Origin: SB11 sp037968475
GTDB lineage: Bacteria > Bacteroidota > Bacteroidia > UBA8524
DNA length: 64,000 bases
Direction: 5' to 3'
NCBI GenBank assembly: GCA_037968475.1
Contig: JBBKVO010000024.1
Location: 1-64,000 of the forward strand
Shown: positions 26,739 through 35,974 of the stretch, one piece after another
Position numbering within the stretch: the stretch's first letter is position 1
How the letters are laid out: every line of letters starts with the position of its first letter
Program-made: the position numbers and the translations under genes
The notes under the pieces: generated by a model
Databases searched by the model: none
What the model was told of the DNA's origin: nothing
The model's input: only the letters and a program-made list of their open reading frames with translations

Positions 26739-26969
26739 ATGACAGAGACATACACAAAAGCACAGTTGGCCTTAAGAAACGGACAAGACCGACCCGAAAT
26801 ATGGGTGGCCTATAAAGGAATTATTTACGATGTTACCGATAGTAGGCTATGGCGGAACGGAAAACACTATGAGCATTGGGCTGGGCAAGACCTTACCCAT
26901 GAACTAAAAGATGCACCCCATACCGAGACTGTTTTTGAGCGTATGCAGGTGGTAGGGAGATTGGTGTAG
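26739..26969 (+). CDS. Cytochrome b5-like heme/steroid-binding domain protein
   Basis: A 76-residue stand-alone Cyt-b5 domain of the short type. TKAQLALRNGQDRPEIWVAY is the usual opening, and HYEHWAGQDLTHELKDAPHT carries histidines suited to heme ligation. It is soluble with no signal. The partner oxidoreductase is not adjacent, so its electron donor and acceptor cannot be inferred. Confidence 0.85.
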   Translation: MTETYTKAQLALRNGQDRPEIWVAYKGIIYDVTDSRLWRNGKHYEHWAGQDLTHELKDAPHTETVFERMQVVGRLV

Positions 26970-26985
26970 CAAATTTCGCTCCTGT

Positions 26986-27013
26986 GTTGTTATTCTGAGC
27001 GGAGTCGAAGAAT
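26986..27013. repeat. Dispersed TTATTCTGAGCGGAGTCGAAGAAT repeat
   Basis: A short copy of the intergenic motif family TCATTCTGAGCG-AGTCGAA that also occurs near 136, 7817, 30340, 32456 and 32547. Confidence 0.7.
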
Positions 27014-27076
27014 AGTGAGTAGGATTGGAATTAAAAGCGATGTATTTGCTTAATGAATAATAACCCACATACTACT

Positions 27077-27107
27077 TTTGATTTTAGCCCCGAAAAACGG
27101 AACTTTG
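27077..27107 (+). promoter_or_regulatory. Putative nbaC promoter
   Basis: TTTG at 27077-27080, a 19-20 bp spacer and GAACTTTG at 27100-27107, which matches the -7 consensus except at its TA. Confidence 0.35.
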
Positions 27108-27129
27108 CCTGTATAAAAACAAAACCGTT

Positions 27130-27654
27130 ATGGCAGTAGCACCTCCTTTTAATTTTAAAAAATGGATAGACGAGAACCGACACTTGTTAAAACCACCTGT
27201 GGGCAATATACAAGTGTGGAAAGATGCCGAATTTATAGTAATGGTAGTGGGTGGCCCCAACAGCCGCAAAGATTACCATTATAATGAGGGTGAAGAGTTC
27301 TTCTATCAGTTGGAAGGAGATATTGTTGTAAAAATTATTGACGAGGGCAAACCCCGCGATATACATATTAAAGAAGGTGATATATTTTTATTACCTCCCC
27401 GCACACCACATAGCCCGCAACGCGGCTCTAATACCGTTGGTTTGGTAATAGAACGTGAACGTGCCAAAACCGAGCTGGACGGCTTTTTATGGTATTGCGA
27501 AAACTGTGGTGAAAAACTATACGAAGAGTACGAATATGTTACCGATATAGTGAAACAATTGCCTCCAATTTTTAGTCGTTTTTATGGTAACGAAGAAAAC
27601 TGTACTTGCAAAAAATGTGGTACAGTGATGCAAGCCCCACAAAAAGCCCAATAA
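27130..27654 (+). CDS. nbaC: 3-hydroxyanthranilate 3,4-dioxygenase
   Basis: 174 residues, the usual length of bacterial HAAO. It opens the ring of 3-hydroxyanthranilate in the kynurenine route of tryptophan breakdown or quinolinate/NAD synthesis. The Fe(II) ligands His50, Glu56 and His94 sit in a cupin fold, with Arg46 and Arg98 at substrate-binding positions. Two C-terminal CxxC pairs (Cys123/126, Cys160/163) form the rubredoxin-like metal site of the bacterial enzymes. No other kynurenine-pathway gene is nearby. The WG-repeat gene follows 3 bp after the stop. Confidence 0.95.
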   Translation: MAVAPPFNFKKWIDENRHLLKPPVGNIQVWKDAEFIVMVVGGPNSRKDYHYNEGEEFFYQLEGDIVVKIIDEGKPRDIHIKEGDIFLLPPRTPHSPQRGSNTVGLVIERERAKTELDGFLWYCENCGEKLYEEYEYVTDIVKQLPPIFSRFYGNEENCTCKKCGTVMQAPQKAQ

Positions 27655-27657
27655 GCC

Positions 27658-28863
27658 ATGCTTAAAAAATTAGTACAAGCAACCACCTTTTTGATGGTGC
27701 TACTATTATTGTGTGCCCAATTGTTTGCTGCCCCGCCAAGGGGAGGCAACGAGTTGGTGCCCTACCGCAAAGGAAACCTTTGGGGTTTTAGTGATGTTGA
27801 CAAGAAGATAAAAATAGAACCCTATTATCAGGCCGCACACTTTTTTACAGAAGGATTGGCCGCCGTGAAGCAAAACGACAAATGGGGCTTTATCAATTCG
27901 AAAGAAAAAATAGTAGTCCCCTTTATATACAATGTTGTTGACGACTTTAACGAAGGACTTGCAGCAGTGGTAAAAGACCAATGGTGTGGTTTTATTGATA
28001 AGAAAGGTAAAGAAGTAATACCCGCCGCATTTGGTGCCGTTGGTAAAATGAGAGAAGGGCTGGCCTATGCCCGTTATGCTACTACTTACGGCTATATAAA
28101 TGCTAAAGGCAAAACAACCATACCCTTTATATATCAAACGGCAGGTGATTTTATAAACGGAATAGCCATTGTGCAGCTTAACGGCTATTGGCGATTAATA
28201 GACCCTAAAGGCAATACGATAAGCGATAGTACTTACCAAGAAATAAACCCCATTTACGAAGGGTTGATGCTGGTGAAACGCGACGGTAAATACGGTTATA
28301 TAAACCAAAAAGGCCAAGAGGTAATTGCTGTTCAATACAAAGAAGCATCACCATTTGGACAAGGCCTAGCCGCCGTAGGTATAGATACCTTGGGGCAACC
28401 CCTATATGGCTATATAAACACCAAAGGAACACTTGTTATTCCTTATAGCTTTGGCAAAGCAAAAGAATTTAGCAATGGTCTTGCACCCGTGTATATTAGC
28501 GGGCTTTGGGGCTATATAAACCTACAGGCAAAGCAAGTTATACCTATTCGCTATGCCGATGCAGGTGTTTTTAACAATGGCGTAGCCAAAGTATATGCCA
28601 ATAGCAACTGGGGTTTTATAAACACCAAAGGCGATACCGCCATAGATTTTAAATACATTATGGTAAGCGATTTTTACGAAAGCCGCGCTACCTTTATTGA
28701 CGAAAAGAACTATTGGGGTGTATTGGATGCCGAAGGAAATATTACCGCCACTGCCCAATACGAAAATCCGTTAATGTATAGCAACGGATGGGCTAGAGCC
28801 TACCGAAGCGGTAAATTTTTAGGGTTTATAGACCCACAGGGAAACCAATTTTTTGAAGAATAA
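27658..28863 (+). CDS. WG-repeat protein with signal peptide
   Basis: 401 residues. A signal peptide (about 1-25, ending LFAA) is followed by about eleven WG (W/Y-G-F/Y-I) repeats spaced 30-50 residues apart across the whole chain, such as KWGFIN, TYGYIN and NWGFIN. WG repeats form a propeller-like or solenoid fold of unknown function and are abundant in Bacteroidota. It is exported, probably to the periplasm. It starts 3 bp after nbaC, so the two are co-transcribed. Confidence 0.88.
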   Translation: MLKKLVQATTFLMVLLLLCAQLFAAPPRGGNELVPYRKGNLWGFSDVDKKIKIEPYYQAAHFFTEGLAAVKQNDKWGFINSKEKIVVPFIYNVVDDFNEGLAAVVKDQWCGFIDKKGKEVIPAAFGAVGKMREGLAYARYATTYGYINAKGKTTIPFIYQTAGDFINGIAIVQLNGYWRLIDPKGNTISDSTYQEINPIYEGLMLVKRDGKYGYINQKGQEVIAVQYKEASPFGQGLAAVGIDTLGQPLYGYINTKGTLVIPYSFGKAKEFSNGLAPVYISGLWGYINLQAKQVIPIRYADAGVFNNGVAKVYANSNWGFINTKGDTAIDFKYIMVSDFYESRATFIDEKNYWGVLDAEGNITATAQYENPLMYSNGWARAYRSGKFLGFIDPQGNQFFEE

Positions 28864-28903
28864 ATAAAAAAGAATCGGCCACAGGCCAAGAGAATATAAA
28901 ACG

Positions 28904-30181
28904 ATGAACTTAGTAGAAGAACTACGCTGGCGCGGGCTATTGCAAGATATAATGCCCGGAACCGAAGAATTATTGAACAAAGAAACCGTATCGGGCTATG
29001 TGGGTTTCGACCCTACGGCCGACTCGTTGCATATAGGTAACATGGTGCCCATAATGTTGTTGGTGCACTTGCAACGTGCAGGCCACAAACCCATTGCATT
29101 GGTGGGTGGTGCTACGGGCATGGTGGGCGATCCATCGGGCAAAAGTGCCGAACGTAACCTGTTGGATACTGAAACCATAAACCACAACCTTGCTTGCCAA
29201 CGCAAACAACTAGAGCAGTTTTTAGATTTTAACGCCGATAAAAATGCGGCTGAGATAGTAAACAATTACGATTGGTTTAAAGAATTTAGCTTTTTGGGTT
29301 TTATACGCGATGTGGGCAAACACATCACCGTAAACTACATGATGGCCAAAGATTCTGTAAAAAACCGATTGGAAAACGGAATGTCGTTTACAGAGTTTTC
29401 ATACCAATTGGTGCAAGGCTACGATTTTTACCACCTGTACAAAAACAAAGGCGTGAAACTGCAAATGGGCGGTAGCGACCAATGGGGAAATATAGTTACG
29501 GGTACAGAACTTATACGCCGTATGGATAGTGGCGAAGCCTTTGCGCTTACTGCTCCTTTGGTAAAAAAAGCCGACGGCACAAAGTTTGGCAAAAGCGAAA
29601 GCGGTAACGTATGGCTTGACCCTAAAAAAACCAGCCCCTACAAGTTTTACCAATTTTGGCTAAACACCAGCGATGTAGATGCTGAAAACTACATAAAAGT
29701 ATTTACCCTTTTGCCTCAAACCGAGATAGAAGCTATAATAGCTGCGCACCAGCCTGAACCACACTTGCGTACTTTGCAAAAAGCACTGGCAAAAGACATT
29801 ACCACCCGCGTACACGGTGAAGAAGGATATAACGAAGCCATAAAGACCACCGAGCTTTTGTTTAGTAAAGATTTGGGCGAAAAGCTAAATACACTGAGCA
29901 AAGAAATAGTGTTGGATATGGTAGATGATAACCTGAAATATACCCTAACAAGGGCTGATATTGAAAACGGTATACCCGTAGTTGAATTGTTTGCGGATAA
30001 AACAAATATTTTACCCTCACGCGGAGAAGCCCGCAAGATGATAAAAGGCGGTGGTATTAGCGTGAATATGACAAAAGTAACCGACACAGAAGCCTCTGTT
30101 TCTGCCGATGATTTATTGCAAAACAGTTATTTGCTTCTGCAAAAAGGCAAAAACAATAAATATTTGGTAATAGTAGAGTAG
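28904..30181 (+). CDS. tyrS: Tyrosyl-tRNA synthetase
   Basis: 425 residues, typical of bacterial TyrRS. Class I catalytic motifs are HIGN (43-46) and KFGKS (about 226-230, the TyrRS form of KMSKS), and GGSDQWGN is the tyrosine-site signature. The C-terminal ~80 residues contain an S4-type RNA-binding domain (PSRGEARKMIKGGGISVN). It lies 40 bp after the WG-repeat gene and is followed by a very long palindromic terminator. Confidence 0.97.
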   Translation: MNLVEELRWRGLLQDIMPGTEELLNKETVSGYVGFDPTADSLHIGNMVPIMLLVHLQRAGHKPIALVGGATGMVGDPSGKSAERNLLDTETINHNLACQRKQLEQFLDFNADKNAAEIVNNYDWFKEFSFLGFIRDVGKHITVNYMMAKDSVKNRLENGMSFTEFSYQLVQGYDFYHLYKNKGVKLQMGGSDQWGNIVTGTELIRRMDSGEAFALTAPLVKKADGTKFGKSESGNVWLDPKKTSPYKFYQFWLNTSDVDAENYIKVFTLLPQTEIEAIIAAHQPEPHLRTLQKALAKDITTRVHGEEGYNEAIKTTELLFSKDLGEKLNTLSKEIVLDMVDDNLKYTLTRADIENGIPVVELFADKTNILPSRGEARKMIKGGGISVNMTKVTDTEASVSADDLLQNSYLLLQKGKNNKYLVIVE

Positions 30182-30199
30182 TTTATTTTATTACTTGTT

Positions 30200-30255
30200 A
30201 ATCGGGGAGTATTTGTCAAACTTTAAAAGTTTGACAAATACTCCCCGATTTTTGC
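30200..30255 (+). terminator. Long palindromic terminator of tyrS
   Basis: A perfect 24-bp inverted repeat (30200-30223 with 30227-30250) and a 3-nt loop TAA, followed by T residues. It is much longer than needed for termination and resembles a dispersed palindromic element. Confidence 0.85.
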
Positions 30256-30260
30256 GTTAA

Positions 30261-30373
30261 GTGCGGCTTCCTGACATCCGAGGAAGCCGTCTTCGGCTGA
30301 CGAAGCAATCTGTTGCCAAATATAAAAGTTGCTTGTCGCCCTTCGACAAGTTCAGGATGACAGCCGCACTGCA
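30261..30373. repeat. Intergenic repeat block with inverted ends
   Basis: Starts AGTGCGGCTTCCTGACATCC and ends AGGATGACAGCCGCACT, giving inverted termini. Inside are stems GGCTTCCT/AGGAAGCC (30265-30288), CTTCG/CGAAG and CTTGTCG/CGACAAG. The right part is the dispersed CCCTTCGACAAGTTCAGGATGACA type. Its right end abuts the stop of the next reverse-strand gene. Confidence 0.65.
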
Positions 30374-32218
30374 CTACTCCACAGGTTCAAAACACTCTAC
30401 TACCAAGTCGTCTATATATACCTCTTTATGGTCGCGGTTCCATACGTATACCTTTAGGTTGTCTTCTATACTTCTTGCCTCAGGCGTTTGGTATTCAAGC
30501 GTTACGGTATTCCATTCGCCTTTTTTAAGTTGTGGGTTCAAAAACTCACTACTGCGGTATTTATAGGCGGCATCTTTGTGGTGAAATGCCATTGCCAGTA
30601 ATGGAAAACCGCCTTCACTTTCTTTAGGCACATATATTCTTACTGTTGCTCGTAGCCAAGCGTATTCTTTTTGGGTTATCTCTTTGTATTTAATATTTAT
30701 TCCTTCCGAAAATTCCGTTTTATCGTCCAACCTAAGCCCACCTTGGCTATTATAGCCAAAGGGTTCCCAGTTTTTTAGTTGGTTCTCTTGCGGGTGTTCA
30801 AAATCGAAATTGCAAAGTAATTTTCGGGTATATTTTTGTTGTGTGGGGATGATTTCGATAGTTTCGGTGCTGCGCTCTACCAACAGCAATTTTTTATCTT
30901 GGTTTGATACTGATATTTTGCCAAACACACGCATATAATAGGCTTTGGTGATGCGTTCACCATCTAAAATACCTGTTTTAAATTGCCATGTTTGAAAAAG
31001 GTTTAGGGTAATAAAAAGCACCAATAAGGGAGTTAATACCCACTTAAACAGTATCTTTTTTTGCATAATGCTTTGCAGCAAATACCCCATTGGAATAAGC
31101 AGCAGCCCGTATGACGATACCATTGCGCGCGAGCTATAACTACCCCCCGCATACCACCAAACGCTCCAGCTAGAAACAACGTACAGGTTGATGATAAAAT
31201 AGGCTAAAAAACCCCAAAATAGCTTGCGGTTGCGCTGCCAAAGGGCATAAAACCCTAAAATAGAAAGCAGTATTAACGGGGTGTATACAAACCACCCTTT
31301 GCGGAAACTAAATAGAAAATCGATAGTGTGCGGTGATTTTAAATCGAAACCTACCCCTGGGTCTTGGTAGCTATAATATAGCCAATGACCTGTGGCATAT
31401 TTCCAGTAAATAAGCTGCACACAGCCGCCCAATAGTACCCCAATGCCTAATACCAATACGTGTCCCCATTTTTTTAGCAATAGCTGTAATTTTTCTATAA
31501 TACTTTTATTAAACCCAGTAATACCCCACAATAATGGGACTAATATAACCACTAGTTCATTGGGACGGATAAGGGCTATTAGTCCCACCACTAACCCTAT
31601 AATAAGTGAGCTTTTGGTGTTGGGCGAGTTGTGCCACTTTATAGTTTGAAGCAGCAATATGGCATAAAGCGTAAACAAATAGTTGTGCGGCATGGTGCCT
31701 GCATACACTACTATTTGAAAGTAGTTGGTGCCCAAAACCAATATTAATAGTAGCAAGGCCGTTAACTTATCATCAAAAAAATAGAGTAGTAGTTTTCGGC
31801 AGAGCCAAAGCCCTAGAATGGAGTAAAACAAAGCCCCTAATACCATTGCCCATTGGTAGGGTAGCGAAAAGCCATCTTGCGGATAGCCTGCTATACCTGC
31901 ATAGGCATGGCCTGCAAAAAAGAAGGGAGCGTTTATTAGTGCTATGCCACTGGTGTAGCGAAATACCCATCGGCCATCGTCTTGTTTTACGGCTTGGTAA
32001 AAGGTGGATGTGGGGTGGTATTTATCTATAATATCATCAACCCATGCTTTGTTTTGCACGGTAATATCATCATAAATAAAGGTAGAGGGTAGGTATATGT
32101 AGTAGCCCAATACATCCCAACTAAGGGTGTTTTTGGCGGGGGCAGCCAAACGGAAACTTACTACCAATGCCGTAAGGGCAAGGGCAACGTAGTACGATAT
32201 TTTGTGCAAAGCCTTCAT
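30374..32218 (-). CDS. GT39-like polytopic membrane protein with C-terminal carbohydrate-binding-like domain
   Basis: 614 residues. About twelve TM helices (1-440) include an early acidic luminal-type segment SWDVLGYYIYLPS and later GGSYSSRAMVSSYG, resembling ArnT/PMT-like lipid-linked sugar transferases. The C-terminal ~155 residues (from LCNFDFEHPQ) are soluble and beta-rich with a jelly-roll pattern ending VYIDDLVVECFEPVE, like carbohydrate-binding modules. It is probably an envelope glycosyltransferase, but no partner gene confirms this. Confidence 0.7.
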   Translation of the reverse strand: MKALHKISYYVALALTALVVSFRLAAPAKNTLSWDVLGYYIYLPSTFIYDDITVQNKAWVDDIIDKYHPTSTFYQAVKQDDGRWVFRYTSGIALINAPFFFAGHAYAGIAGYPQDGFSLPYQWAMVLGALFYSILGLWLCRKLLLYFFDDKLTALLLLILVLGTNYFQIVVYAGTMPHNYLFTLYAILLLQTIKWHNSPNTKSSLIIGLVVGLIALIRPNELVVILVPLLWGITGFNKSIIEKLQLLLKKWGHVLVLGIGVLLGGCVQLIYWKYATGHWLYYSYQDPGVGFDLKSPHTIDFLFSFRKGWFVYTPLILLSILGFYALWQRNRKLFWGFLAYFIINLYVVSSWSVWWYAGGSYSSRAMVSSYGLLLIPMGYLLQSIMQKKILFKWVLTPLLVLFITLNLFQTWQFKTGILDGERITKAYYMRVFGKISVSNQDKKLLLVERSTETIEIIPTQQKYTRKLLCNFDFEHPQENQLKNWEPFGYNSQGGLRLDDKTEFSEGINIKYKEITQKEYAWLRATVRIYVPKESEGGFPLLAMAFHHKDAAYKYRSSEFLNPQLKKGEWNTVTLEYQTPEARSIEDNLKVYVWNRDHKEVYIDDLVVECFEPVE

Positions 32219-32705
32219 GCGGTAAAGGCAAACCTAATGAAAACAGGGCAGATTTTAACTACAAACAAGGATGCTGAAAAACAATCCAAACACTGGTTAC
32301 GGTGTTATGCTGTTATTGAGTTATCGTGTTATTTTTGTTACGTGCTGCACAAGGGTTTCCTTCGGTTACGCAAAAAAACGGGGGCATCAGTTGGTCAAAG
32401 AACAGTTTGGATAAACTGTAATTGGAAAAACAAAAGAATGACGGTGTTCGGAGCAGTCATGCTGAACTCGATTCAGCATCTCATTCTCCTTTTCATGTAT
32501 GATACAGAGTGAGATGCCGACCTTCGTCGGCATGACGGGTGGCTCTCATACTGAGCGCAGTCGAAGTATGTGTGATGACAGTCATTCCCTTGAAAAAGGG
32601 AATCTGTGCGTGGGCATATTGGTTGACAAACACCGCACACTGCACTAACCCACCACACCTACCTTGTCTATTTCCTGCAAAGGCGGGCTTAGTCTTGTGT
32701 TTAAA
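32219..32705. repeat. 487-bp intergenic region with clustered dispersed repeats
   Basis: No supported gene. It holds GTCATGCTGAACTCGATTCAGC (32456) and its inverted partner ending CGGCATGAC (about 32534), a CTCATACTGAGCGCAGTCGAAG copy (32547) and a GTCATTCCCTTGAAAAAGGGAAT hairpin (about 32581). All are members of the intergenic repeat families seen elsewhere in the window. Confidence 0.65.
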
Positions 32706-35700
32706 TTAAAACATTTTGGATTGACCTTTTTCAGCTATTTTCTTTTCATCAAAGCCTTCGCCGAATTTTTCACGCCAGTAAGTGTCTAATATTTTCTTTT
32801 GCAGTTTTGCCTCAGCTGTAATTTGTGCTACCAACTTTTCAGCTTGCTTTGCAAATGTAAGTGTGTTTTTAGCTGCCAACTTAGCTTCAAGCATCAGCTC
32901 GATAAGCTGCTCTACATATACCCTAAATTCAACCTTGCTTCGTTGTGTTTTAACCCCTTTAAGGCTTTTGGCTTTTTGCAAACGGGCATCAATAAGTTGG
33001 TATGTAGCCCTGTATAACTCCAACAAAACCTCTTCGCGTTCTTTTTTCTTTGTATAGCCTATTGCCTCAAGTATTGCTGTATCTAGTTTTAATCGTTCAG
33101 GATTTACTGTTTTTAAGGTTTCTAAAGAGCCTAATTCTTCTTTGTAATTTTTAGTTTCACCAAGATTAACATCTAAATTCTCCAAATCAATCTTAGGAAA
33201 TGGAAAATCAGCCAATTCATAACTTTGAATTTTGCCTACGCCATCACCAAAATTATTACGTATGATTAATTGTTGAAACAACCACGATAGTGTTGAATTA
33301 AGATAAAGAAAAACAGATTTTTTATTTTTATGAACATACAAGTTTTGAAAATTATCATTAGTATAAACATTAGCCAAATAAGTTTTTCCAAAATCACTAA
33401 TCATGTAGCTAAATGACATATCAGGCAACTCCTTCGGCACTACACTATACCATACTTTTCGACTTGCAATGCTTGTGCTTTTGTTTAAATTCTTCCTTTC
33501 ACCATACTTTATATATTCATAAAAATATGGATATTCATTTTTTAAATTTTTTTTATCTAAACTCGTGTTTAATATCTTAAAATTAATATCTTCTACGTTT
33601 ATAGTATAGGTAGTAGCATCTTTAGGACTTGAGAGTATTGAGCATAAACACTTATCTTCAATCAGCCACAATTCATTATAGCCATTTTTAACAACCCGCA
33701 ATTTCTTACTAACGAGTTGCTTAAGAGACTTTATGCTTTGCCCAATATTAATTACAGCATTAAGTGTCGATTCATTGAAAGTATCTGTTAAATCTTTAAC
33801 AATGAAAAAGTCATTATTACCAGTCTTTATACCATATTTAACGATTGTATTTCCCTCTTTTCCACCCAAAGGAGTAAAGTCTCCTTTATTAATAATATCA
33901 AAATACACTTTAGGTGCTTTTAAAAATTTGCCCCATTTAGTATGTTCTTTTAAAATAGTTTGTTTAAAACAGTTTACCCTAAAGAAGTCTGTATTTTCAC
34001 TTTCTGCTATTGTAGTTAGTGAAGTATATAAATTAGTAACCCCGTCATAAGCCTCTAGTATAGTGGCCAATGGCGATGTGAGGTATATAAATTTTACAGT
34101 ATTTGCGTCTCTTTTTTCGTCATCCCGTTGCTTTTTCAGTATCACAATATTTGTATTTACTGATGCCGATGGGAAAAAACGTTCTACTTCACTATCAATT
34201 ATTGCAACAACCTCGTAGTTGCGCAACAAATAGCGTTGTAGGTCTATTCCATAATCAGTATCTAACCACGAGTTTTGAACTATAAAAGCAAGGTAGCCTC
34301 CATCTTTAAGAAATACACTGGCATGGTAAAAAAAATAGGCATAGATAGAGGTGCGTTGCGAAGGCTCAAATCCGCACTCCTGTTTAATCAAGCCCATTAT
34401 TTGCTCTTTTTTCTGCGTACCGTGCATACTACCAATATCTTCCTGCCTTGTGTAAGGCGGGTTTCCAATAATGGCATCAAACTGGGTTAAGATTTTCTTT
34501 TCTTGTTCTCCTTTTTGATTGTGCAGTGCTATTTTGGTTCGAGCTGTTATAGCAAAAAAATCTTTGTTTGAAATACGCGGGTAACTTGGACGTTTGGTAT
34601 TTCGTATAGCCAAGTTAAGCATTGATAAATAGGCAGGATAACCCGAAAGGTCGTTTCCATAAATCTCGTTCAGTAAAACCTCATGTGGAGCACCTTTGCC
34701 CGCCTTTTTTGATAGGCTTTTTTTTCTTTCGTAAGCCCTAACTAAAAATGTACCTGAGCCGCAAGAAGGGTCAAACACTTTGTCATTGCCTTTGTGTATG
34801 GCAAAGGCATTTATTAAATCTATAACATTGGGCGGGGTAAAATATTGCCCTAATTTATGGCGTTCATCGGGGCGGATAAGCTCTTCAAAAATCCTACCGA
34901 TAATATCAAAAGGAATATTGCTAAAATTATAATGTCCACCCGTATCTAGTACATCTTTTACTAATTCTATTACCGCATCACTTACAAACGGTATTTGAAA
35001 AATAATGTCAGACCTTTCGCCAATTAATAATTCAAAATTTCCTGTTATTTCCTTAAACTCTTCAAAATATTCCCAAATTAAATTTTCAAGCTCTACAGGG
35101 TTTTCTACCCCATCAGGAACTTTCATCGGGTGCAGGTTATGCCATGTTTGATTATCCACATAAGCCTTATAAAAAATTAGCTTAGATATTAGCATCAATA
35201 TGGCGATATGTGTAAGGTTTTCTATTTCTTCATAGGTACTAGGCTTATTCCACAGTTGGCTTTGTGTGTAAGCTTGTATTTGCTTTTCAAATTGTTTGTT
35301 ATGCCTGTATTTATCCCAAACGGTATCGCCAATGGGGTAGGCAAATACTTCAATAAGTTTGCGTATTTTGAAAATAAATAATTCATCAAGCGGACTAAAG
35401 GTAACGGGTTTACTCTCAATTATTTCAATAGCACGATCTAAATAAAAACCTGCAATTGTTCTTAATTTCCCCTCTATATCTTTGTTCAGAACATAACTTT
35501 GGCTTAGCCTGCTTATGTCTGCAACCGTGAAAAAACCTTCGTTTACACTTACCTTTTCGTATAGCTTATCTCTTTCAAAAAAAGCGCAAGCCAAAAAATT
35601 ACAGATAGCAAAATATTTAATATCTAATTTTTGCGCCCTTTCTGTTTCACGCATTAAAACACCACTATCAAAAACACTTTTCCCATCGCGCGCCGTTGGG

Positions 35701-35873
35701 TCTTTTAATTCAATAAAGAAAATAGATTTGCCATTTTTTTGTTTTAAGGTAATATCGGCACGTCCTTCTTCTTGGGGTAAATAGGGAGACAATTTACTCT
35801 CCAATCCTCTCTCTTTGATTAGTTCAGTAAAAATGGTATTCAGTGTCCCCTGTAACTGCCTCTCTATTTTCAT
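32706..35873 (-). CDS. Single-chain type IIG restriction-modification enzyme (Eco57I/BpuSI-like)
   Basis: 1055 residues joining endonuclease, methyltransferase and specificity functions. An N-terminal PD-(D/E)xK-type site is suggested by Asp40 and Glu55-Leu-Lys57. The N6-adenine methyltransferase core has motif I DPSCGSGTFL (about 370) and motif IV GNPPY (about 474). The C-terminal half (about 650-1000) should hold the target recognition domain. No separate R, M or S gene is adjacent. The gene is flanked by intergenic repeats upstream of the GH3 gene. Confidence 0.88.
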   Translation of the reverse strand: MKIERQLQGTLNTIFTELIKERGLESKLSPYLPQEEGRADITLKQKNGKSIFFIELKDPTARDGKSVFDSGVLMRETERAQKLDIKYFAICNFLACAFFERDKLYEKVSVNEGFFTVADISRLSQSYVLNKDIEGKLRTIAGFYLDRAIEIIESKPVTFSPLDELFIFKIRKLIEVFAYPIGDTVWDKYRHNKQFEKQIQAYTQSQLWNKPSTYEEIENLTHIAILMLISKLIFYKAYVDNQTWHNLHPMKVPDGVENPVELENLIWEYFEEFKEITGNFELLIGERSDIIFQIPFVSDAVIELVKDVLDTGGHYNFSNIPFDIIGRIFEELIRPDERHKLGQYFTPPNVIDLINAFAIHKGNDKVFDPSCGSGTFLVRAYERKKSLSKKAGKGAPHEVLLNEIYGNDLSGYPAYLSMLNLAIRNTKRPSYPRISNKDFFAITARTKIALHNQKGEQEKKILTQFDAIIGNPPYTRQEDIGSMHGTQKKEQIMGLIKQECGFEPSQRTSIYAYFFYHASVFLKDGGYLAFIVQNSWLDTDYGIDLQRYLLRNYEVVAIIDSEVERFFPSASVNTNIVILKKQRDDEKRDANTVKFIYLTSPLATILEAYDGVTNLYTSLTTIAESENTDFFRVNCFKQTILKEHTKWGKFLKAPKVYFDIINKGDFTPLGGKEGNTIVKYGIKTGNNDFFIVKDLTDTFNESTLNAVINIGQSIKSLKQLVSKKLRVVKNGYNELWLIEDKCLCSILSSPKDATTYTINVEDINFKILNTSLDKKNLKNEYPYFYEYIKYGERKNLNKSTSIASRKVWYSVVPKELPDMSFSYMISDFGKTYLANVYTNDNFQNLYVHKNKKSVFLYLNSTLSWLFQQLIIRNNFGDGVGKIQSYELADFPFPKIDLENLDVNLGETKNYKEELGSLETLKTVNPERLKLDTAILEAIGYTKKKEREEVLLELYRATYQLIDARLQKAKSLKGVKTQRSKVEFRVYVEQLIELMLEAKLAAKNTLTFAKQAEKLVAQITAEAKLQKKILDTYWREKFGEGFDEKKIAEKGQSKMF

Positions 35874-35974
35874 CGCGCAAGCAAGATAGTATATTTCATC
35901 ATTTTAACTTTTTACCCAAGCTCATTGCTTATATGTTCGCCGTTGCAGTGGCTACCAGCATTGTGTTTTCACCA

